From Methanomassiliicoccaceae archaeon (lineage in GTDB: Archaea > Thermoplasmatota > Thermoplasmata > Methanomassiliicoccales > Methanomethylophilaceae), in assembly GCA_034928305.1 (NCBI GenBank), contig JAYFOZ010000002.1, positions 124,001-188,000 on the forward strand: DNA of 64,000 nt, in the 5' to 3' direction. A model generated the notes under the pieces. It was not told where the DNA came from and did no database searches. It saw only the letters and a program-made list of their open reading frames with translations. Shown in pieces: positions 51,855-60,825 of the stretch. A program made the translations under genes and the position numbers. The first letter of the stretch is position 1, and every line of letters starts with the position of its first letter.

Positions 51855-52438
51855 TATCTGACACCTATCGGTCTTGCGGGATTGCCAGCCACGGTAGTTC
51901 CGGGAGGCACGTCCCTGGTGACGACGGACCCCGCTCCGACAATAGAGCCCCTTCCTATTGTGACGCCTGGAAGCAGTATCGAACCGGCACCGATCCAGGC
52001 GTCATCCTCTATCGTGACGGGTTTGGAAACGGTCCCGATCACGCGTCTTCTCGCGGGGTCACGGGAATGGTCGGGAGTGATAATCGTCACATTGGGGCCG
52101 ATCATGACAAAATCTCCTATGGTTATGCGGTTCGAGTCCAGGAACGTGCAGTTGCAGTTGATGAGCACCTGTTTCCCTAACACTATGTTAAAGCCCACAT
52201 CGCATCTGAACGGAGGATTTATCATAGTATCCGGGTCGATCTCATCCATAAGCAGCCTTCCCAGCATCTCTCTTCTTTCCTCCGGAGTCCTTCTCCTCAG
52301 TTCATTATATTCGTCGCATATACATCTGGCACGTTCCAAGGCATCGGCGAATTCCCGATAGTCGGGGTCCTCGCTGCTTAGCTCTTTGCCTTCGTATATT
52401 CTTCCGAAGAAACTGTTCGGGGCGAAATCATTCTGCAT
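51854..52438 (-). CDS. Maltose/galactoside-type O-acetyltransferase
   Basis: About 194 aa. The N-terminal helical region (RCICDEYNELRR) and the left-handed beta-helix hexapeptide repeats (VTIEDDAWIGAGSILLPGV) are typical of the Maa/LacA/NodL group, and the catalytic His lies in ITPDHSRD. It acetylates a sugar or sugar-like acceptor from acetyl-CoA. ATG 52438 is preferred; the frame is open to 52477. It is upstream of cls in one unit. Confidence 0.87.
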   Translation of the reverse strand: MQNDFAPNSFFGRIYEGKELSSEDPDYREFADALERARCICDEYNELRRRTPEERREMLGRLLMDEIDPDTMINPPFRCDVGFNIVLGKQVLINCNCTFLDSNRITIGDFVMIGPNVTIITPDHSRDPARRRVIGTVSKPVTIEDDAWIGAGSILLPGVTIGRGSIVGAGSVVTRDVPPGTTVAGNPARPIGVR

Positions 52439-52582
52439 CGAAACCAGATGCACAGTGAACTTAATGATGTTTGTCAAAGAAGGAGCACTATGTTTGATAT
52501 GTGAAATATATATGATGATAAACTGTCGTTTAGCAACATATTAATACAATACTTAGAATGGCAAAATTAAGGAGGGTTAAAC

Positions 52583-53518
52583 ATAACAAGAGACCCAATC
52601 GAGATTATCGGCCTAGAAAAAAGATACGGTGAATTTACCGCGGTCGATAATCTAAGCCTAAACATTAAAAAGAACAGTTTTACAGGTCTTCTAGGCCCCA
52701 ACGGTGCCGGAAAGAGCACAACCCTGAAGATGCTGACACATCTGATCAACACAACCTCCGGAGAGGCATACATCAACGGCATAGATGTGACCAGGGATCC
52801 CAAGGCTGCGCTGACCGGGGTCGGGACCGTCGTCGAGACTCCCGAGTTCTACACATATCTGACCCCAAGGGAAACCTTCGAGCTCCTGGGACAGCTAATC
52901 GGAATGAGCAGCGAAAAGATCTCTGCGGAGACAGCATCGATACTGGAAATGGTCAAGATGACCGAATGGGCGGACAAGAAGATCGGCACATTCTCCAAAG
53001 GCATGAGGCAGAGGGTCGCCCTCGGACAGGCATTCCTGGACGAACCCAGCATCATAATATTGGACGAACCGACATCCGGCCTCGATCCGAGGGGCATGGC
53101 GGAGATGCGCGATGTCCTCAAAAACATCAGGAACGGAAGAGACGTTACGGTAGTGATGAGCTCCCATATGCTCCATGAGGTCAGCGACCTCTGCGACCGC
53201 GTTGCGATATTGAACCATGGAAAGCTGATACTGGACGACACGATCGATGCAGTCACATCAAGATCGGGCGCCAGACAGATAATAATCAAGTTGGACCACA
53301 CCCCGACCACTGACGATGTGGCAAAGGTCGCGGCGATTTCAGGGATCACGTCCGCTTCCAGGTTCGGAGTCGACATAGAGGCTAAGATGCCGTCGGAATT
53401 TGCCCGCAGCCCCGATCTTTTCAGGGCGATCTCAGATCTCGGAATAGGAGTGTACAATATGTACGAGAACGAATCGCTCGAAGCCACATATCTGAGCCTC
53501 ATCAAGGAGTCGAGGTGA
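52583..53518 (+). CDS. ABC transporter ATP-binding protein with apparent ATA start
   Basis: 311 aa. Walker A is GPNGAGKSTTL, the signature appears as FSKGMRQRVAL, Walker B as IIILDEPTSGLDP, and VVMSSHMLHEV carries the switch His. Family similarity begins at ITRDPIEIIGLEKRYG, but between an in-frame TAA at 52568 and Walker A there is no ATG, GTG or TTG. GGAGG at 52571 stands seven bases before ATA 52583. The next ATG (52730) would remove Walker A. It pairs with the permease four bases downstream as an export system of unknown substrate. Confidence 0.87.
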   Translation: MTRDPIEIIGLEKRYGEFTAVDNLSLNIKKNSFTGLLGPNGAGKSTTLKMLTHLINTTSGEAYINGIDVTRDPKAALTGVGTVVETPEFYTYLTPRETFELLGQLIGMSSEKISAETASILEMVKMTEWADKKIGTFSKGMRQRVALGQAFLDEPSIIILDEPTSGLDPRGMAEMRDVLKNIRNGRDVTVVMSSHMLHEVSDLCDRVAILNHGKLILDDTIDAVTSRSGARQIIIKLDHTPTTDDVAKVAAISGITSASRFGVDIEAKMPSEFARSPDLFRAISDLGIGVYNMYENESLEATYLSLIKESR

Positions 53519-53522
53519 TTCC

Positions 53523-54326
53523 ATGTCGTTAACAGAGTCTTTCAAATTCAGAAAAGGAAAAGTAAGCATTACGAGCGACGACCTCAGACAGTCGCTGGTC
53601 ATAGCAAAGAACGAGATGCGCAAGTTCCTCAGCGGGAAGAAGATTCTCCTCTTCATATTGCTGACCGCGCTGTTCCTTGTGATAGACATAGCTCTCCCGG
53701 CGTTTTACTGGGAAGAGTTCGGGGCATTCTTATCAACCCCTGAAGAAATAATGTCTTGGCATGCGAGCAATATCTCTTTCATTGTGCTGTTGGGGGCGGT
53801 TCTCTTTGCTTCGTTCACAATAGTTTCCGAGTTCGAGGAAAGGACCTATCTGCTGCTGTTCACAAGACCTGTCAAGAAGACCACAATTTTCGTAGGTAAG
53901 TTCCTGGCATGCTACGCTATCACGTTGCTCGTGGTTTTGGGATTTTACGGCGTTTCAGCGGTACACTCATTGGTACTCGAAGGAGCGGTCACCTCGAAAA
54001 CATTGGAATCCATCGGCATGGCGATGGCCTACATATTCGCCGTATCGGGCCTGGCGGTATTCTTTAGCTGTATCTCCAAGAAGGGAAGCATATCTGCGCT
54101 CATGACCTTCTTCCTGGTGCTTATGGTTCCCCAGATCATATCTGTGATTTTGACGGTCGTGCAGCCAGGCGGAGATTATTGGTACCTGCTGAACATAGCC
54201 GGAGGAAGCATATCCTCGCTCTTCAGTTCAACCGTTCAGATATCTAAGGCACTGATCACCCTATTCCTTTGGGGGGCGGTTCCGCTCGTGCTCGGTTGGC
54301 TGATATTCCTGAGAAGGGAAGCATAA
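53523..54326 (+). CDS. ABC-2 type transporter permease
   Basis: 267 aa with six hydrophobic segments, starting with ILLFILLTALFLVIDIALPA. FEERTYLLLFTRPVKKTTIFVGK is the conserved coupling region of ABC-2 permeases (drug, lipid or copper exporters of the NosY/YhaP kind). Start four bases after the ATPase stop. Substrate unknown. Confidence 0.85.
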   Translation: MSLTESFKFRKGKVSITSDDLRQSLVIAKNEMRKFLSGKKILLFILLTALFLVIDIALPAFYWEEFGAFLSTPEEIMSWHASNISFIVLLGAVLFASFTIVSEFEERTYLLLFTRPVKKTTIFVGKFLACYAITLLVVLGFYGVSAVHSLVLEGAVTSKTLESIGMAMAYIFAVSGLAVFFSCISKKGSISALMTFFLVLMVPQIISVILTVVQPGGDYWYLLNIAGGSISSLFSSTVQISKALITLFLWGAVPLVLGWLIFLRREA

Positions 54327-54446
54327 GCTTCACAAACAGCATTTCCAAACTTTTTACCATATTTTTCTTTGTCAGAGGCCCCATCCATCGCAAGGTTCTT
54401 CAATGAAAAACATTATAGAACACTGCGGTGCGTAACGTGGCCGCGA

Positions 54447-55316
54447 ATGGGGAATAAAGAGTTGTCCAAAATCCTTATAGCGACGGATGGCAGCAGAGTA
54501 AGCGAGGAAACGGTGCAATACGCCCTCGATCTGGCATCCGCTCTTGAAAACGAAATAGCTGTAATTTATGTGAGCGATGAACCTCTGAAAGAAGGAGAGC
54601 ACGACGTATCTCCCGGGGAGGCGGCAGTACAGTACGCCGTAGACGAGGCGACCAAGAGGGCCATTCCCGTCGAACCGTTCATCGAGTTCGGTATACCGGC
54701 GGTCGAAATCGTCAAAAAGGCCGAAGAGATAGGCGCTAAGGCCATCATCCTCGGTTCGATAGGCAGATCGGGCGTTTCGCTGTGGCTTGTGGGAAGCGTC
54801 GCAGAAAGAGTGATCAAGCTGGCACACTGTCCTGTAATAGTCGTGCGCAAGTCCGAGCATGAGGAAGAGGGCACAAGGTTCGGAAACATGCTAATAGCTA
54901 CCGATGGCAGTGCTGCCAACGAGTCGGCTGTGCGCAGCGGTCTCCGCCTGGCATCTCGTTTAGGGATGAAGGTCAGCACGATCAGCATCAATGATATCAG
55001 GGAAATCCCCCGCACGAACGCCGACGAGGCGAGGGCCGAGCTCAACGACATCAGCAAGGAAGCCGTGACCAGGGTGATCCATCAGGGCGCAATTCTGGGC
55101 CTTAACGTCGATCCGATAATAGAGGACGGGGTCCCTCACAAAGAGATCGCGGAGCGCTCCTCGGAATACGACCTTGTCGTCATAGGCACGCTGGGACGCA
55201 CCGGTCTGACGGACATGCGCGTCGGAAGCGTTGCTGAAAAGGTCATCAGGTACGCTAAGTGCCCGGTCATGGTCGTAAGGGCTAGCGAAGTGTTCGTGCC
55301 GTTGGATAGTTTCTGA
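54447..55316 (+). CDS. Tandem universal stress protein
   Basis: 289 aa made of two UspA domains. Each starts with a strand ending IATDGS (ILIATDGSRVSEET; MLIATDGSAANESA) and ends with the ATP-binding G-x2-G-x9-G-S pattern (GSIGRSGVSLWLVGSVAE; GTLGRTGLTDMRVGSVAE). ATG 54447 gives the family-typical start; the open frame extends 26 codons upstream. ATP-binding USPs respond to stress or energy status. It has the same two-domain layout as the protein at 59839. Confidence 0.9.
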   Translation: MGNKELSKILIATDGSRVSEETVQYALDLASALENEIAVIYVSDEPLKEGEHDVSPGEAAVQYAVDEATKRAIPVEPFIEFGIPAVEIVKKAEEIGAKAIILGSIGRSGVSLWLVGSVAERVIKLAHCPVIVVRKSEHEEEGTRFGNMLIATDGSAANESAVRSGLRLASRLGMKVSTISINDIREIPRTNADEARAELNDISKEAVTRVIHQGAILGLNVDPIIEDGVPHKEIAERSSEYDLVVIGTLGRTGLTDMRVGSVAEKVIRYAKCPVMVVRASEVFVPLDSF

Positions 55317-55691
55317 TCAGATCTCGAACCATCCCTTCGTGTTCTTCATGTTAAGGTACAGGAGCACGATCGCTTCAATAATCACGCTGACGATGTTGAA
55401 CGAGATAAGGCTGAATATCAGTGCCAGTGCAGTCATGATCACTGCGAACCACCATCCCCACTTCTTTCCGGAGAACATGGCCACTCCTATCATGATCATG
55501 ATAAGGCCTGCCACTATCGTTATGCCGCCTGCCACCACGAGTGTTATTCCGGCGGGGAGTGCGAAAGGAAGGGAAATCGCTCCTCCCAATATGAAGAACG
55601 CACCGATCGCCGCTGTTATAATGCCACCCAGTATCTCCAATATTGCGAATAAGCTCAACAATATGGGCCTTCTGTAATCGTTTTGAGCCAT
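55317..55691 (-). CDS. Small four-helix membrane protein
   Basis: 124 aa with four hydrophobic helices (ILGGIITAAIGAFFILGGAI; ITIVAGLIMIMIGVAMF; WWFAVIMTALALIFSLISF; and one near the C-terminus). A W-G-W-W-F segment after the second helix resembles several small DUF4064/DUF2127-like families, but I cannot assign one. It ends next to the stress-protein stop. Confidence 0.6.
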   Translation of the reverse strand: MAQNDYRRPILLSLFAILEILGGIITAAIGAFFILGGAISLPFALPAGITLVVAGGITIVAGLIMIMIGVAMFSGKKWGWWFAVIMTALALIFSLISFNIVSVIIEAIVLLYLNMKNTKGWFEI

Positions 55692-55709
55692 GTTAAGTAT
55701 ATCTATCTA

Positions 55710-56384
55710 TCAGGCTTTAAAACGATACCCTATGTGGCTCGCATCGCAGAACGGCATGTCCCTCGAATGTCCGCACCTGCAAAGTACGTAACGGTTGCGC
55801 ACCTCATACTCCCGGCCCTCGGCCGAGATCAGCTTTATGCCTCCTTTTACGTAATAACCGCCGCTGCAGTTCTTCTCCGGGTCCTGGATCACCACAATCT
55901 CCTTCTCAAGAACATCCTCGTATGGTTTGCCGTCCTTGTCATATGCGGTGAGCCTGCCGGCAGGACATTCGCACGCGGCCCTTATGGCCATTTCGCGGCA
56001 CTCGGAGTCCCCCGAGTTCTTCACAAGGGTCCATACCTTTCCCAGGTCCGTGTGGCAAAAGCGCCCGAGGGCACACCTGCCGTCGTCCCTTAGATCCAAT
56101 GTCTCGCCTTCGAGCACTTTCACCCTTTCCTCGTAAGGGGCCATGTCTGCTTTTTCCCGTCCACCGAACGCGATGGATTTGGAATGGCTGCCGTCGCAGA
56201 AAGGAGAAGTTTTTGAGCGCCCGCACCTGCATAGCGTGTACTTTTCTTTTTGTTCTATCTCCTTTCCGTCCGTCCAGATATATCCTTCGCCCTTGGGGGT
56301 GATGACTTTTTCATATATCGGAACCGATCCCGATACGATATAGGGTCCGCCTTTCACGATTTTAATCATTTTGTCATCAATCAT
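55710..56384 (-). CDS. Double CDGSH iron-sulfur protein
   Basis: About 224 aa. Two CDGSH-type [2Fe-2S] motifs are present: CRCGRSKTSPFCDGSHSK near residue 55 and CRCGHSRDMPFCDASHIG near the C-terminus, each C-X-C-X2-S-X3-P-X-C-D-x-x-H. Between them CALGRFCHTD and CECPAGRL form a further cysteine-rich unit. Electron transfer or redox sensing is the known role of the family. ATG 56384 lies two bases after the stop of the rubredoxin-flavoprotein gene, so they are one operon. Confidence 0.88.
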   Translation of the reverse strand: MIDDKMIKIVKGGPYIVSGSVPIYEKVITPKGEGYIWTDGKEIEQKEKYTLCRCGRSKTSPFCDGSHSKSIAFGGREKADMAPYEERVKVLEGETLDLRDDGRCALGRFCHTDLGKVWTLVKNSGDSECREMAIRAACECPAGRLTAYDKDGKPYEDVLEKEIVVIQDPEKNCSGGYYVKGGIKLISAEGREYEVRNRYVLCRCGHSRDMPFCDASHIGYRFKA

Positions 56385-56386
56385 TT

Positions 56387-58171
56387 TCAAACACCCGGTT
56401 CGAACCTGTCTCTGGAGGCCAACTGCTTTCCGGCAATATATCCGAAGGTCATTGCGGGGCCGATCGTGCTTCCTCCGCCCCAATATGCTTCCACCGTGGG
56501 AGATGCGATGCAGTTACCTGCACCATATAGTCCGTCTATGGGCACCCCGCTCCAATCTAGCACTCTGGCTTTCCCGTCGATGACAGGCCCTCCGTTGGTA
56601 TCGAGAGTTCCGGAGCCTAGGATCACAGCGTAATAGGGAGGCTTTTCGATCGGATGCATGCTGTAGTTCTTCGTACCCTTCTCCGGCCATTCCGCAGCGG
56701 GGTCCGATGGCGGTAACGATGTCCATTCCAAATCGTAGTCGAACTCGCCACGTCTGAACTCCGGGTCCTTTCCGTCTTTGGCGTACCGGTTGAACGTTTT
56801 GACAGTTTCTTTCAGCTTCTCCTTGAATGTCGGTGCGAGTGAGAAACCTCCGGTGTGGCCAGCGATCTTCCCGAGGCGTTCGGCAATCTCGTCTGCCAGA
56901 GCATCAAGGCTATCAGCTTTTATCAGATATTTTGGGATCGGGTTGCCCTTCTTGGGATATGGCATATGGCCCTGCCACATAGATGCGGTACGCTCGTCGG
57001 AGACCAGGAACGTGAGCATATTTTTGTATTCTGCGTTCTGAGGGTCCCATTCGAAGTGCATTCTTCCCCTGTCGTTGTAATTGCGCTTCTCGTCGACGTA
57101 TCTTTTTCCGTATTTGTCGACCATGATTACACTGTCGCCGACCATGAAGAAAATGTTGGATATGCCGTTTGGATCATCCAGATGGAGCTCGATAGCGCTG
57201 TCCGCCCTCCATGCGCCGTGCGTGTTGCCTATCTTCGCCCCTGATTTTCCAGCGATGGAAATGAAGTCTCCGGTGGTGGTGGGGACCGCACACCCTCCGT
57301 AAACGGGTCCGGGCTGGAAATGCTGCATCAAATCAGCATTATGCGAATATCCGCCTGTGCCGAACATGACTCCCTGGCGTGAAAGGAACCTGACTTTCTT
57401 GCCGTTAGATTCGGCTTCCACTCCGACGACCTTACCGTTCTCTTTAATGAGGTCACCGGCGCGGCAGTTCGTGATTATTATGATGCCGTTCTTTTTCGCC
57501 CACTCCTCGAGGCGTTGGATCAGGTTGAAACCGTAGCTCTGCTTGCCCTCGGGAGTCTTGGAAAACAAGATGCGTCCGCGGATACCTTTGTTCTCGGGGA
57601 GGTGGTCCGCATAGTCGACCTGGGCCTTACCTTTCCAGCCGATATCCATTATCGAGTGTACGGCATCTATTCTTTCGAGATATTCGACCATCTCGGAGCC
57701 GTTGTCGTAGAACGAGTTGATGAGGTCGAACTGGTGCTCTGTCAGGCCGTACCTTTCAGCTTTCCGATCGTATAAATTGGGAAACGAATAGCGTGCCATG
57801 TAGCGCATGGCATCTTCCTTGCTGTCATGGTACCCGGCCCTCTTTTGAAGATGGTTGCTGGGAATCCAGTAGCCGCCTCCCGACCTGGCGGTGGTCCCGC
57901 CTAATTTTGCGGCCCTTTCGATCATGACGACTTCGGAACCGTTGCTCCTTGCAGTCACGGCGGCAGCGAACGCCGCCGCTCCGGAGCCTACTATGACAAC
58001 ATCGGTGACAGTATCGCCTTCGACGTACGAAATTTCTTCCTTGGCGTCAATGTTCTTGCCATCGGCGTATAGTTCGAATTTCTCCTTCGGTGCTCCGCAT
58101 TGAGGGCAGACCTCCGGGGGCTCATCGCCTTCGTGTATGTAACCGCAAACTGTGCAACGCCATTTCTTCAT
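56387..58171 (-). CDS. Rubredoxin-FAD oxidoreductase fusion
   Basis: 594 aa. Residues 1-40 are a rubredoxin-like domain (CTVCGYIHEGDEPPEVCPQC). Then comes an FAD-binding dehydrogenase of the fumarate reductase/3-ketosteroid dehydrogenase family, with VVIVGSGAAAFAAAVTA, GGTTARSGGGYW, GTGGYSHNADL and the closing GLYGAGNCIASPTVEAYWGGG. The rubredoxin probably passes electrons to the flavin. The substrate, an enoate or ketosteroid-like compound, is unknown. It is co-transcribed with the CDGSH gene. Confidence 0.88.
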   Translation of the reverse strand: MKKWRCTVCGYIHEGDEPPEVCPQCGAPKEKFELYADGKNIDAKEEISYVEGDTVTDVVIVGSGAAAFAAAVTARSNGSEVVMIERAAKLGGTTARSGGGYWIPSNHLQKRAGYHDSKEDAMRYMARYSFPNLYDRKAERYGLTEHQFDLINSFYDNGSEMVEYLERIDAVHSIMDIGWKGKAQVDYADHLPENKGIRGRILFSKTPEGKQSYGFNLIQRLEEWAKKNGIIIITNCRAGDLIKENGKVVGVEAESNGKKVRFLSRQGVMFGTGGYSHNADLMQHFQPGPVYGGCAVPTTTGDFISIAGKSGAKIGNTHGAWRADSAIELHLDDPNGISNIFFMVGDSVIMVDKYGKRYVDEKRNYNDRGRMHFEWDPQNAEYKNMLTFLVSDERTASMWQGHMPYPKKGNPIPKYLIKADSLDALADEIAERLGKIAGHTGGFSLAPTFKEKLKETVKTFNRYAKDGKDPEFRRGEFDYDLEWTSLPPSDPAAEWPEKGTKNYSMHPIEKPPYYAVILGSGTLDTNGGPVIDGKARVLDWSGVPIDGLYGAGNCIASPTVEAYWGGGSTIGPAMTFGYIAGKQLASRDRFEPGV

Positions 58172-58273
58172 AGTATGCCTCGAATCGTCTATGGGAATAT
58201 GTGCGTATAATAACTTCTTTTAACCGGTATTAACAACGTAATCATAATATGTTCCAGATGTGTATTATGTGAC

Positions 58274-58864
58274 GTGGATGCGATTATAATATTCGCAGTA
58301 CTGATAATTCTTGTTCTGGTCGCAATGGTCATAGCGGTACTGAGGCGCGAGTTCAGAAACGGGAACCAGACTTTCAAAAAAATGGTATGGAGCGGAAAGA
58401 TGTCGTCCGCCGGCTGTTACTACAATTCCGAGAGTTGCGAGCTGGAGCTTGCGGTCGATTTCGGAGGAGCAACCCTGAATATGATCGAAATGACCGCAAG
58501 AGAGGCGATAGCCAGGAAGAACGGCGGAATATATTTGGTGTTCATCAGCGATGGTCAGAACCAACGACCGATGAGGTCCATGATATCCAAAGCGCCGATC
58601 ACGATGGAGGCCACAAGGGCAATCATGGGCATCAGGCACGGTAAAGGCAACAGAGGGGAGCTGAACATCTATACGTACAGGGAGCAGAGCGCATTCGCTC
58701 TTGCAAAGGGCAACATCGAGATAAAGCCCGTATTGCACCGAGGGGGGCACACCCACAGTTTCAACCACTACCATCGATACTACAAGGAAGAGAAAGAGGG
58801 GGAAGAAAGGTCCCCGCGCGCATTCTTCGGAGAGCAGGTGGAATCGGTCGAAGAAAGTAAATGA
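58274..58864 (+). CDS. Membrane-anchored protein of unknown function
   Basis: 196 aa. One N-terminal helix (IIIFAVLIILVLVAMVIAVL) is followed by a soluble domain with alternating strands and helices (SCELELAVDFGGATLNMIEM, GGIYLVFISDGQ, RGELNIYTYREQSAF) and a His-rich stretch HTHSFNHYHRYY that could bind metal. No family is recognised. The start lies in a short gap divergent from the flavoprotein gene. Confidence 0.6.
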   Translation: MDAIIIFAVLIILVLVAMVIAVLRREFRNGNQTFKKMVWSGKMSSAGCYYNSESCELELAVDFGGATLNMIEMTAREAIARKNGGIYLVFISDGQNQRPMRSMISKAPITMEATRAIMGIRHGKGNRGELNIYTYREQSAFALAKGNIEIKPVLHRGGHTHSFNHYHRYYKEEKEGEERSPRAFFGEQVESVEESK

Positions 58865-59078
58865 AACGACTTCAGACGATTAAAAAAGTTTATTCTGTCG
58901 TTTTGATATTCTGTCGGCAATCGGGATAGGACGGTCGCATTGCCGAGACCGCCCGCACCGATAAACAGAGTTCGGAACAACGCCGGAGCGGACGGGCCCT
59001 CAGATGCGATAAAAGGGATACTATCGCGGAACGACTATCTCGGGATACGAGTAACCTTTTCTTTTTATCTAACGTATG

Positions 59079-59088
59079 TTTATATATT
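59079..59088 (+). promoter_or_regulatory. TATA box for the first YczE-like gene
   Basis: TTTATATATT lies about 50 bases before the ATG at 59133. The second copy of the gene has a comparable TTTATATA at 60774-60781. The 268-base gap from 58865 to 59132 holds no gene that I can see. Confidence 0.5.
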
Positions 59089-59132
59089 AGACTGTTAAAT
59101 CGGCGCTTAAACCGGGGAGAAAAAAGTATAGA

Positions 59133-59834
59133 ATGACCGATCGAAAATACAAAGCGCCCGGAGAGATTTTCATGGCTCTGGGCATATTCTTTGTTGCGTT
59201 TGCCATATCCACCATGGTGAAGTTGGGATTCGGTATTTCGACAATATCATCGTTGCCCTATGCTCTCCACCTCATAATTCCGTTCCTGTCCTTCGGTGAA
59301 TGGAACTTTGCGTTCCAGATCATTCTTTTCGTGATACTGATATCAATAACCAAGAAATTCAAGAAAAGATACATCGCCTCATTTGTAATAGTCCTGCTGT
59401 TCGCCCTTATGCTGGATTTTACGGATTCACTGATCGGAGACCTGCCGGACGAAATCTACATAAGGGTGCCAATGTTCGGAGGAAGCTTCCTGCTGATGTG
59501 CTTCGGAGTCGCCCTCATGATCACATCCAAGATGCCGTTGACGATAGTAGAGATGTTCTCCAACAGTCTGGCATCCCATTATCACACTTCTTTCAGGAGG
59601 ATCAAGACAATGTTCGACATTACCTGCCTGGCGATATCCGCAGCAGTCTCGCTATTATTTCTGGGCAATCTTGCCGGGATCGGCATCGGGACCGTTGTAA
59701 TGGCTATAATAACAGGGACATTCATTCAGGCATTCGGTACACTGCTGAACGACCACTTTGAAATAGAGCCATACCTAGAGGCGCTATACAAGAAAAGGAA
59801 GGGCAAAACAGAGGGCACCGAGACAAAGGAGTAA
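59133..59834 (+). CDS. YczE/YitT-like membrane protein, copy 1
   Basis: 233 aa with about five membrane helices. The motif GFGISTISSLPYAL near the start, FGGSFLLMCFGVALMITSK in the middle and GIGIGTVVMAIITGTF near the end are typical of the YczE/YyaS/YitT group, which is of unknown function. It is four bases upstream of a universal stress protein and clearly paralogous with the protein at 60826. Confidence 0.8.
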   Translation: MTDRKYKAPGEIFMALGIFFVAFAISTMVKLGFGISTISSLPYALHLIIPFLSFGEWNFAFQIILFVILISITKKFKKRYIASFVIVLLFALMLDFTDSLIGDLPDEIYIRVPMFGGSFLLMCFGVALMITSKMPLTIVEMFSNSLASHYHTSFRRIKTMFDITCLAISAAVSLLFLGNLAGIGIGTVVMAIITGTFIQAFGTLLNDHFEIEPYLEALYKKRKGKTEGTETKE

Positions 59835-59838
59835 CGAG

Positions 59839-60696
59839 ATGGTCTACAATATTCTGGTCACCACCGACACAGGAGATAAGAGCAAAGCGTCCGCAATATA
59901 CGCTCTCAAGCTCGCAAAAGCCGTGGGCGGGAACGTCACGGCCCTCTATGTCAACGACTCCACAAATTACGTGAACAATCTGGCCTGCGGCACTCCCCGC
60001 ATCAGGGGAGAGACGGCACTCGGCTGGATTGCGAACAAAGGCACAGAATTTGATATGACGGTCAAAACGATGATCGCGGACGGGATACCCGCAGACGAAA
60101 TAATAAAGAGAACGTCGGAGTTCGACATTTTGGTCATGGGTACGGCCGGAAGGGCGGGCGCGGCCCATCTTTTGCTGGGAAGTGTGACCGAGAAAGTAAT
60201 CCGTTATTCTAAATGCCCCGTTATCGCAGTAAGAAACCTCGATCCGGAGGCATCGTTCAAGATGGAGAAGATGCTAATCGCGACCGACGGGAGCGAATAC
60301 ACCGATCCTGCGGTGAAGGAAGGGCTCAAGATGGCCAAGGTGACCCCCGGCGTGACCAAGATCACAGCTCTCAGCGTTTTTGACAATAAGACCATCTCTC
60401 GCGCATCCGGGAATGTAGATACGGAGACCGCTTGCGAGAGCGCCGTCCGCTATGTGTATGAAGAGGGTTCGAAGATCGGGCTCGAAGTGGAGAAGAAGAT
60501 CGTTCCGGGAAGCCCAAGCGAGGTCATAGGCGGCATGTCCGCATACTACGATATGGTGGTCATGGGCACAATGGGCCGCACAGGATGGAAGCGCTTAAGC
60601 ATGGGGAGCGTCGCCGAAAAAACAGTCAGAGAGGTCAGCTGCCCGGTAATGGTTGTCAGGTACAGAAAGACGCACAAGCATCCTGAGTCCCCGTAA
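59839..60696 (+). CDS. Tandem universal stress protein, second locus
   Basis: 285 aa with two UspA domains. ATP-binding loops are GTAGRAGAAHLLLGSVTEKV in the first and GTMGRTGWKRLSMGSVAEKT in the second; the second domain begins MLIATDGSEYTDPA. It is co-transcribed with the upstream YczE-like protein. That suggests the stress protein gates or reports on the membrane protein, a USP-transporter pairing known elsewhere; here it is inference. Confidence 0.9.
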   Translation: MVYNILVTTDTGDKSKASAIYALKLAKAVGGNVTALYVNDSTNYVNNLACGTPRIRGETALGWIANKGTEFDMTVKTMIADGIPADEIIKRTSEFDILVMGTAGRAGAAHLLLGSVTEKVIRYSKCPVIAVRNLDPEASFKMEKMLIATDGSEYTDPAVKEGLKMAKVTPGVTKITALSVFDNKTISRASGNVDTETACESAVRYVYEEGSKIGLEVEKKIVPGSPSEVIGGMSAYYDMVVMGTMGRTGWKRLSMGSVAEKTVREVSCPVMVVRYRKTHKHPESP

Positions 60697-60773
60697 GGCG
60701 TCTCAAGACATTGCACTTCAATATTCGATGTCCGGTTCTAACGGCCCTTTTAAATTTAGTAAACAAACTCAGA

Positions 60774-60781
60774 TTTATATA
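60774..60781 (+). promoter_or_regulatory. TATA box for the second YczE-like gene
   Basis: TTTATATA, about 47 bases before the ATG at 60826. It matches the position and sequence of the box before copy 1. Confidence 0.5.
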
Positions 60782-60825
60782 TCGCCAAGTTTAGCGTTGT
60801 TCCGTCAAGGAGACCACAGAGCAGG

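Noticed and set aside
52730-53518. ABC ATPase starting at the ATG at 52730
   Set aside because: This start would remove the Walker A motif and the first ~49 conserved residues, and no ribosome-binding site precedes it.
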